Shown: piece after piece, positions 1 to 2,673 of the stretch
How the letters are laid out: every line of letters starts with the position of its first letter
How positions within the stretch are numbered: position 1 is the first letter of the stretch
Source of the DNA: Candidatus Nomurabacteria bacterium RIFCSPHIGHO2_01_FULL_39_9
GTDB lineage: Bacteria; Patescibacteriota; Minisyncoccia; Phycocordibacterales; DATEUR01
Assembly: GCA_001786825.1 (NCBI GenBank)
Contig: MFTL01000020.1
Coordinates: forward strand, 1 to 5,402
Length of the DNA: 5,402 nt
Direction: 5' to 3'
Program-made: the position numbers and the translations under genes
The notes under the pieces: generated by a model
Seen by the model: the letters and a program-made list of their open reading frames with translations, nothing else
Told to the model about the DNA's origin: nothing
Databases searched by the model: none

Positions 1-2
1 TT

Positions 3-158
3 TTCTTGGCGATTGTCGCGATTTTGCCGATTATTATGCAGAGTGTGACCGGTATTCAAACACTTGCTTTGGGCGGTACGGCGCTTCTTATCGTTGTTTC
101 GGTTGTGCTTGATTTGGTCAAAAAAGTTGATGCCCAAATCGCCATGCGCGAATATTAA
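3..158 (+). CDS. secY: Protein translocase subunit SecY, C-terminal end (partial)
   Basis: This is the last 51 codons of a gene entering from the left edge; the reading frame starts at base 3 and ends at TAA 156-158. SecY is the pore-forming subunit of the SecYEG channel, which exports unfolded proteins across, and inserts membrane proteins into, the cytoplasmic membrane. The visible part starts in a hydrophobic segment (FLAIVAILPIIMQ), continues through a short loop (SVTGIQTL) into the family signature GGTALLIVVSVVLDLVKK, which is the last transmembrane helix, and ends in the short cytosolic tail VDAQIAMREY. Typical SecY proteins end the same way (GGTSLLIVVGVALD followed by a Q-rich short tail), so I am confident despite the truncation. 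map follows after 127 nt; the adenylate kinase gene that commonly sits between secY and map in bacteria is absent here. Confidence 0.93.
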   Translation, partial: FLAIVAILPIIMQSVTGIQTLALGGTALLIVVSVVLDLVKKVDAQIAMREY

Positions 159-163
159 AAATT

Positions 164-275
164 TAAAAAAGAGAAACCTTGTCTCGAAAAACACGAAAAT
201 TTTCTACTGAAAATTTTCTCTGTCCGGCTTCGTCAAGCCTACCAAGGCTTTTCTTAACAAGGTTTCTCTTTTTTA
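164..275. repeat. Long inverted repeat with nested hairpins between secY and map
   Basis: Bases 165-182 (AAAAAAGAGAAACCTTGT) are the perfect reverse complement of 257-274, and T164/A275 adds a 19th pair. The 74 nt between the arms hold more structure: GAAAATTTTC at 195-204 and again at 209-218 form a 10-bp stem with a TACT loop, and AAGCCT (235-240) pairs with AGGCTT (245-250), with GGCTT (226-230)/AAGCC (235-239) as an alternative. As RNA this would fold into a branched structure closed by a long A/U-flanked stem. The right arm ends in a T-run and the left arm begins with an A-run, so it could terminate transcription in either direction. It could also be a small MITE-like element: ATTT occurs immediately outside both arms (161-164 and 275-278), although a 4-bp match in such AT-rich DNA may be chance. 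The structure is seen directly; its function is inferred. Confidence 0.75.
195..218 (+). other. Inner hairpin, 10-bp stem with 4-nt loop
   Basis: GAAAATTTTC occurs twice, separated by TACT. Since each copy is itself a palindrome, the two copies can pair with each other as a hairpin, or each can act as a small palindromic DNA site. It sits inside the 164-275 inverted repeat and would be one arm of the branched fold. No run of T follows it, so on its own it does not look like an intrinsic terminator. Confidence 0.5.
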
Positions 276-285
276 TTTAGTATTT

Positions 286-1053
286 ATGATCACAATAAAA
301 ACATCGGATGATATCAAAATCCTCCGCGAAGGTGGCAAAATTTTGGCCAATGTCCTCTATGAGGTAGCGGCGCATGTGCGGCCGGGCGTTTCTACAAAAG
401 AGCTTGATCAAATTGCTTTTGATTTGATTAAAAAATCAGGTGCCATGCCGGCGTTTCTAAATTACAAACCGGAAGGCATCTCGTATTCATATCCGGCAAC
501 GCTCTGCGTTTCTGTTAATGAAGAGGTCGTTCATGGCATTCCCAAAGAAGATAAAATTTTAAAAGAAAGCGATATTGTTTCGCTTGATTGCGGACTCAAT
601 TACAAAGGCCTTTTTACAGACATGGCGATTACTGTGCCGGTTGGTCTTGCAAGCGAGGAAGATTTGAAATTAATCGAAGTGACAAAAAAAGCGCTTGCGA
701 TTGGTATCAGAGAAGCAAAAGCTGGAAATACAGTTGGCGATATCGGCCATGCGATTGGCGAATTTATCAAAAAAAATAATTTTACAACGAATAAAATTCT
801 GGCCGGCCATGGCGTTGGCTATAAAATTCATGAAGATCCTTTTGTCCCGAACTTTGGCCGACCGGGCGAAGGGGCAGAACTCAAAACTGGCATGGTCATT
901 GCCATTGAACCAATGGTTAATCTTGGTCACGGCGAAGTTGTTGTCACATCTGACGAATATACTTTCAAAACCCGCGATGGCAAGAAAAGCGCTCATTTTG
1001 AAAAGACTATCGCTATTACGGATGACAAGCCTTTTGTTTTGACGGAAAGATAG
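286..1053 (+). CDS. map: Type I methionine aminopeptidase
   Basis: This cytosolic metalloenzyme removes the initiator methionine from nascent proteins when the second residue is small. The 255-residue length is normal for the short type Ia form, with no N-terminal zinc-finger extension. The five expected metal ligands are visible: D101 (SLDCG), D112 (FTDMA), H175 (GHGVG), E208 (AIEPM) and E239 (AHFEKTIAI). The substrate-binding histidines are also present: H83 in VVHGIP and H182 in IHEDP. The ATG at 286 is chosen because the protein then begins with the usual ITIKTSDDIKILREGG region; no Shine-Dalgarno motif precedes it. It follows secY, with the structured 164-275 element between them, so it may be read through from secY or started separately. 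A weak TTAACA (254-259)/TAGTAT (278-283) pair exists but would start transcription at or past the ATG, so I do not call it. The genes that often follow map (infA, rpmJ, rpsM) are not here. Confidence 0.97.
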   Translation: MITIKTSDDIKILREGGKILANVLYEVAAHVRPGVSTKELDQIAFDLIKKSGAMPAFLNYKPEGISYSYPATLCVSVNEEVVHGIPKEDKILKESDIVSLDCGLNYKGLFTDMAITVPVGLASEEDLKLIEVTKKALAIGIREAKAGNTVGDIGHAIGEFIKKNNFTTNKILAGHGVGYKIHEDPFVPNFGRPGEGAELKTGMVIAIEPMVNLGHGEVVVTSDEYTFKTRDGKKSAHFEKTIAITDDKPFVLTER

Positions 1054-1067
1054 ATATTTAATAATAT
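1039..1067 (+). promoter_or_regulatory. Predicted sigma-70-type promoter of the first paralogue
   Basis: TTGACG (1039-1044) and TAATAT (1062-1067) are separated by 17 bp. The -35 box lies inside the last codons of map. The predicted start near 1074 would give a leader of about 24 nt. The same arrangement, TTGACA-N17-TAATAT, precedes the second paralogue at exactly the same distance from the shared leader, while the two spacers are unrelated; conservation of only the hexamers supports function. In AT-rich DNA -10-like hexamers are common, so confidence is moderate. Confidence 0.55.
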
Positions 1068-1070
1068 TAA

Positions 1071-1145
1071 GTTAAATAGAACTTTAAATTTTTAACTATG
1101 AACGCAGGGAAGAAAATACTGATTTTACCGTTTAAATCAATGCAT
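1071..1145 (+). repeat. Direct repeat copy 1: leader plus first 16 codons of paralogue 1
   Basis: The stretch from 1071 matches 2047-2122. The first 22 bases of the leader (1071-1092) are identical to 2047-2068, followed by a short variable piece with a 1-nt length difference. The first 48 coding bases are then identical except for one third-position change in codon 14 (TCA versus TCT). Similarity at the DNA level ends abruptly after the ATGCAT at 1140-1145. Recombination between the copies would delete about 976 bp, including most of paralogue 1 and the 67-codon gene. Confidence 0.9.
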
Positions 1146-1607
1146 GAAATCCAACCGTACAAAAAATATCTGCCAGGAATGTTTTCTATCAACGGAGCTG
1201 TGGTACCAAGTTTTGGTTTTGTACCACAGAGAGCCAAACAAGTTTACGAAGGAAATTCAGAACGATATTACGGCTATATCGTTCCTCACGGGGAATTGAG
1301 AGGTTTTGATGGTATGAAATATGACCAAAAAGCCCTTGAAAAAGCCAAAGAAAGAATAAGTCAACTGATTGAAAAACATCAACTTATCTTTCTTTATATT
1401 GAAGATGACTTTAAAAATCTTGTTTTGGATAATCTCGGAGATGTTTCAGCAGATGTTGAAATTTGTGAGTGCTGGAAAGAAAAAGACGAAATTGCGGATG
1501 CTTTTGTGATTTTGGACCATTGCCCAAAATCATTTGTAAATTTTCCGCCTATCTTGTTCAAAAATCGTTCAAAAGGATTTGAACTCTTTACAGCAACAGT
1601 AAATTAA
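1098..1607 (+). CDS. Uncharacterised protein, paralogue 1 of the MNAGKKILILPF family
   Basis: I do not recognise this 169-residue protein. It has no signal peptide or transmembrane helix and looks cytosolic. It starts with a likely beta strand (KKILILPF, residues 5-12), has SFG at 38-40 and RAKQVY at 45-50, a helix around 77-93, then a strand LIFLYIED (96-103), ECW at 124-126 and IADAFVILD at 132-140. All these have counterparts in the protein at 2075-2623 (SFG, RVKEIY, YLEDKYK, ECW, IADVFI), so the two are full-length homologues that have diverged strongly outside the first 16 residues. The alternation of strands and helices suggests an alpha/beta fold; a distant likeness to nucleoside 2-deoxyribosyltransferase-type Rossmann folds (first strand ending in PF, later AD-hydrophobic motif) is only a guess. 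ATG 1098 is fixed by the match to the paralogue. No Shine-Dalgarno precedes it. It has its own promoter and terminator and is AT-richer than map. Confidence 0.85.
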   Translation: MNAGKKILILPFKSMHEIQPYKKYLPGMFSINGAVVPSFGFVPQRAKQVYEGNSERYYGYIVPHGELRGFDGMKYDQKALEKAKERISQLIEKHQLIFLYIEDDFKNLVLDNLGDVSADVEICECWKEKDEIADAFVILDHCPKSFVNFPPILFKNRSKGFELFTATVN

Positions 1608-1610
1608 ATG

Positions 1611-1642
1611 AACCTCATTCCGCAAGGTTGAGGTTTATTTTT
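1611..1642 (+). terminator. Intrinsic terminator after paralogue 1
   Basis: AACCTCA (1611-1617) pairs with TGAGGTT (1629-1635). Inside the loop CC-GCAA-GG (1620-1627) forms a small extra stem with a GNRA tetraloop. The run TATTTTT (1636-1642) follows. It lies 3 nt after the stop codon of paralogue 1. Its 3' arm overlaps the -35 box of the next promoter. Confidence 0.8.
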
Positions 1643-1656
1643 AATTAAGGTATAAT
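1628..1656 (+). promoter_or_regulatory. Predicted promoter of the 67-codon gene, overlapping a terminator
   Basis: TTGAGG (1628-1633) lies 17 bp before a perfect TATAAT (1651-1656). The -35 box is made of bases in the 3' arm of the preceding terminator hairpin. Transcription would begin near 1663, giving a leader of about 59 nt before ATG 1722. The same TTGAGG-TTT-N-TTTTT-AATT layout recurs before the gene at 2674. Confidence 0.7.
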
Positions 1657-1721
1657 GTCACTAGATACAATTAATAGTTAAATGGTCGTATATTATAAGT
1701 TTTAATTAAAAAAACGTAAAT

Positions 1722-1925
1722 ATGGAACAAGTTAAAGTACCTGAATCTTATGAAGCGCAAGCAAGAAAATTAGCTGAAACTAGAATTGCTTCAGAGAAAG
1801 ATCGCGATCCTTATTTTAAAAAGTTAGCTGAAAACCCGGATTTGAAAGAGTCTTATATTAAAGATTTGGCTGCTAAATTAGAAAGAGGTAAGGAAGAAGT
1901 GGTCCATCATCCTCAATTTGGCTAA
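1722..1925 (+). CDS. Small charged protein of unknown function
   Basis: This is a 67-residue protein that I do not recognise. It is very rich in Lys and Glu, has no hydrophobic segment long enough for a membrane helix and no cysteine, and reads as mostly helical (about residues 8-25 and 41-59) broken by DPYFKKLAENPDL. It ends in HHPQFG. Evidence that it is a real gene: a consensus-like promoter upstream, a strong intrinsic terminator 5 nt after its stop codon, and no better reading frame in the same DNA. The ATG at 1722 is the only sensible start and is not preceded by a Shine-Dalgarno motif; the leader is A/T-only for the most part. It forms its own transcription unit between the two paralogues, which is the only hint about its role. 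It could be a small RNA- or protein-binding partner, but nothing in the sequence shows this. Confidence 0.75.
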   Translation: MEQVKVPESYEAQARKLAETRIASEKDRDPYFKKLAENPDLKESYIKDLAAKLERGKEEVVHHPQFG

Positions 1926-1930
1926 AAAAC

Positions 1931-1967
1931 AACAAAAATCACCATAAATAATGTGGTGATTTTTGTT
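1931..1967. terminator. Strong, probably bidirectional intrinsic terminator
   Basis: CAAAAATCACCA (1933-1944) is the perfect reverse complement of TGGTGATTTTTG (1954-1965), with two further A-T pairs outside and a 9-nt loop. The 3' arm carries the T-run on the + strand, and the A-rich 5' flank (1924-1938) gives a T-run on the - strand, so it should stop transcription from both sides. It begins 5 nt after the stop of the 67-codon gene. Confidence 0.88.
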
Positions 1968-2004
1968 TGAAGAGGAGTATTATTATTCTACAATATTTCT
2001 TTAA

Positions 2005-2022
2005 TCTGTCAATATTGACAGA
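2005..2022. promoter_or_regulatory. Perfect 18-bp palindrome over a -35 box, candidate operator
   Basis: TCTGTCAATATTGACAGA is an uninterrupted palindrome (half-site TCTGTCAAT) with no central spacer. Its right half contains the consensus TTGACA -35 box of the promoter of paralogue 2, so a dimeric regulator bound here would block RNA polymerase. There is no T-run after it and no room for a loop, so it is more likely a DNA-binding site than an RNA hairpin. The matching promoter of paralogue 1 has no such palindrome. No regulator gene is visible in the window. Confidence 0.6.
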
Positions 2023-2043
2023 GCTGATTTATCTTTATAATAT
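2015..2043 (+). promoter_or_regulatory. Predicted promoter of the second paralogue
   Basis: A consensus TTGACA (2015-2020) lies 17 bp before TAATAT (2038-2043); an overlapping TATAAT (2036-2041) gives a 15-bp spacer. Transcription would begin around 2048-2050, at the point where DNA identity with the first paralogue begins, for a leader of about 25 nt. The hexamers sit at the same offset (976 bp) from those of paralogue 1, while the spacers differ. Confidence 0.75.
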
Positions 2044-2046
2044 AGA

Positions 2047-2122
2047 GTTAAATAGAACTTTAAATTTTAATGCTATGAACGCAGGGAAGAAAATACTGAT
2101 TTTACCGTTTAAATCTATGCAT
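2047..2122 (+). repeat. Direct repeat copy 2: leader plus first 16 codons of paralogue 2
   Basis: This is the second copy of the repeat described at 1071-1145. The leader is one base longer just before the ATG (AATGCT here versus TAACT in copy 1), and codon 14 is TCT rather than TCA. After the ATGCAT at 2117-2122 the two genes no longer align as DNA. Confidence 0.9.
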
Positions 2123-2623
2123 CGAACTGACCTGACAAACACTTTTTTTCCTATTAAGGAAAGCTCATTCACAAGTTTCGGCCTTATCTCAAAAAGGGTT
2201 AAAGAAATTTACTATCAAGCTATTTATGAGGAAGAAAAAGAACCGAAAAGATGGTTTAATTTCTTGATTGGTAGTGGCTGGCTCTTTAATTGCGATAACT
2301 GGGATTTGCCTGACTCTAATCGCTTACAAATGGTTGCAAAAAAGATTCGTGATGCGGCTCAAAAGTACGAATGCACTGTAGTTTATCTTGAAGATAAATA
2401 CAAATCGTATTTTTGCAATGCGCTTGCCGATCTTTCTGTGGAATTTGATGTTGGCGATGAATGTTGGATGAAAGAGACGAAAAATAAACTTGTGATTGAT
2501 GAAGCAAAAATTGCCGATGTGTTTATCGCTCCTTCTGCACAAAGTTTATTTTCGGAAATCATTTCATTTACAAACTCCAAAATTCACCGATTATTATTGC
2601 CTCCCAGATTTAAGGCAAATTAA
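2075..2623 (+). CDS. Uncharacterised protein, paralogue 2 of the MNAGKKILILPF family
   Basis: This is a 182-residue protein of unknown function with no signal peptide or membrane helix. The first 16 residues are identical to those of the protein at 1098-1607. Further on, shared landmarks are SFG (34-36), RVKEIY (41-46), VVYLEDKYK (102-110), ECW (129-131) and IADVFI (146-151). It carries a W-rich insert around 60-77 (RWFNFLIGSGWLFNCDNW) absent in this form from paralogue 1. Near the end, IADVFIAPSAQSLFSEI resembles the AD-hydrophobic then Glu region of nucleoside 2-deoxyribosyltransferase-like proteins, but the key Glu is not conserved in paralogue 1, so this is weak. A TTG at 1967 would add 36 residues in frame; I reject it because it lies in the preceding terminator and upstream of the predicted transcription start, and because paralogue 1 starts at the equivalent ATG. 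It has its own promoter, candidate operator and terminator. Confidence 0.85.
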   Translation: MNAGKKILILPFKSMHRTDLTNTFFPIKESSFTSFGLISKRVKEIYYQAIYEEEKEPKRWFNFLIGSGWLFNCDNWDLPDSNRLQMVAKKIRDAAQKYECTVVYLEDKYKSYFCNALADLSVEFDVGDECWMKETKNKLVIDEAKIADVFIAPSAQSLFSEIISFTNSKIHRLLLPPRFKAN

Positions 2624-2650
2624 CAAACCTCGATTATTGAGGTTTGTTTT
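2622..2650 (+). terminator. Intrinsic terminator after paralogue 2
   Basis: AACAAACCTC (2622-2631) pairs fully with GAGGTTTGTT (2639-2648) around a short loop, which can be tightened by G-T and A-T pairs; the T-run continues to 2650. The stem starts within the stop codon. Like the terminator of paralogue 1, its core is CCTC/GAGG, and its 3' arm supplies the -35 box for the next gene. Confidence 0.85.
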
Positions 2651-2666
2651 TAATTTATGGTAAAAT
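2637..2666 (+). promoter_or_regulatory. Predicted promoter of the large ATPase, overlapping a terminator
   Basis: TTGAGG (2637-2642) lies 18 bp before TAAAAT (2661-2666), and TGG directly before the -10 (2658-2660) makes an extended -10 (TGnTAAAAT). Transcription would begin at about 2673-2674, which is the ATG itself, so the mRNA is predicted to be leaderless. The layout copies that at 1628-1656. Confidence 0.65.
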
Positions 2667-2673
2667 ACCTCCT

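Noticed and set aside
1070..1097. Possible hairpin AGTTAAA/TTTAACT just before ATG 1098
   Set aside because: All A-U apart from one end pair region, and the pairing is weakened in the second copy (TTTAAT), so it is not a convincing conserved structure.
1967..2074. In-frame N-terminal extension of paralogue 2 from TTG 1967 (36 residues, hydrophobic, signal-peptide-like)
   Set aside because: It overlaps the preceding terminator and the palindrome/promoter, lies upstream of the predicted transcription start, and paralogue 1 starts at the ATG equivalent to 2075.
2316..2580. Several overlapping reading frames on the - strand opposite paralogue 2
   Set aside because: They are antisense to a gene supported by homology to its paralogue, have no promoter, and show no recognisable domain.
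2644..2673. In-frame TTG start of the ATPase 10 codons earlier
   Set aside because: It lies inside the terminator arm and promoter; ATG 2674 fits the predicted transcription start.
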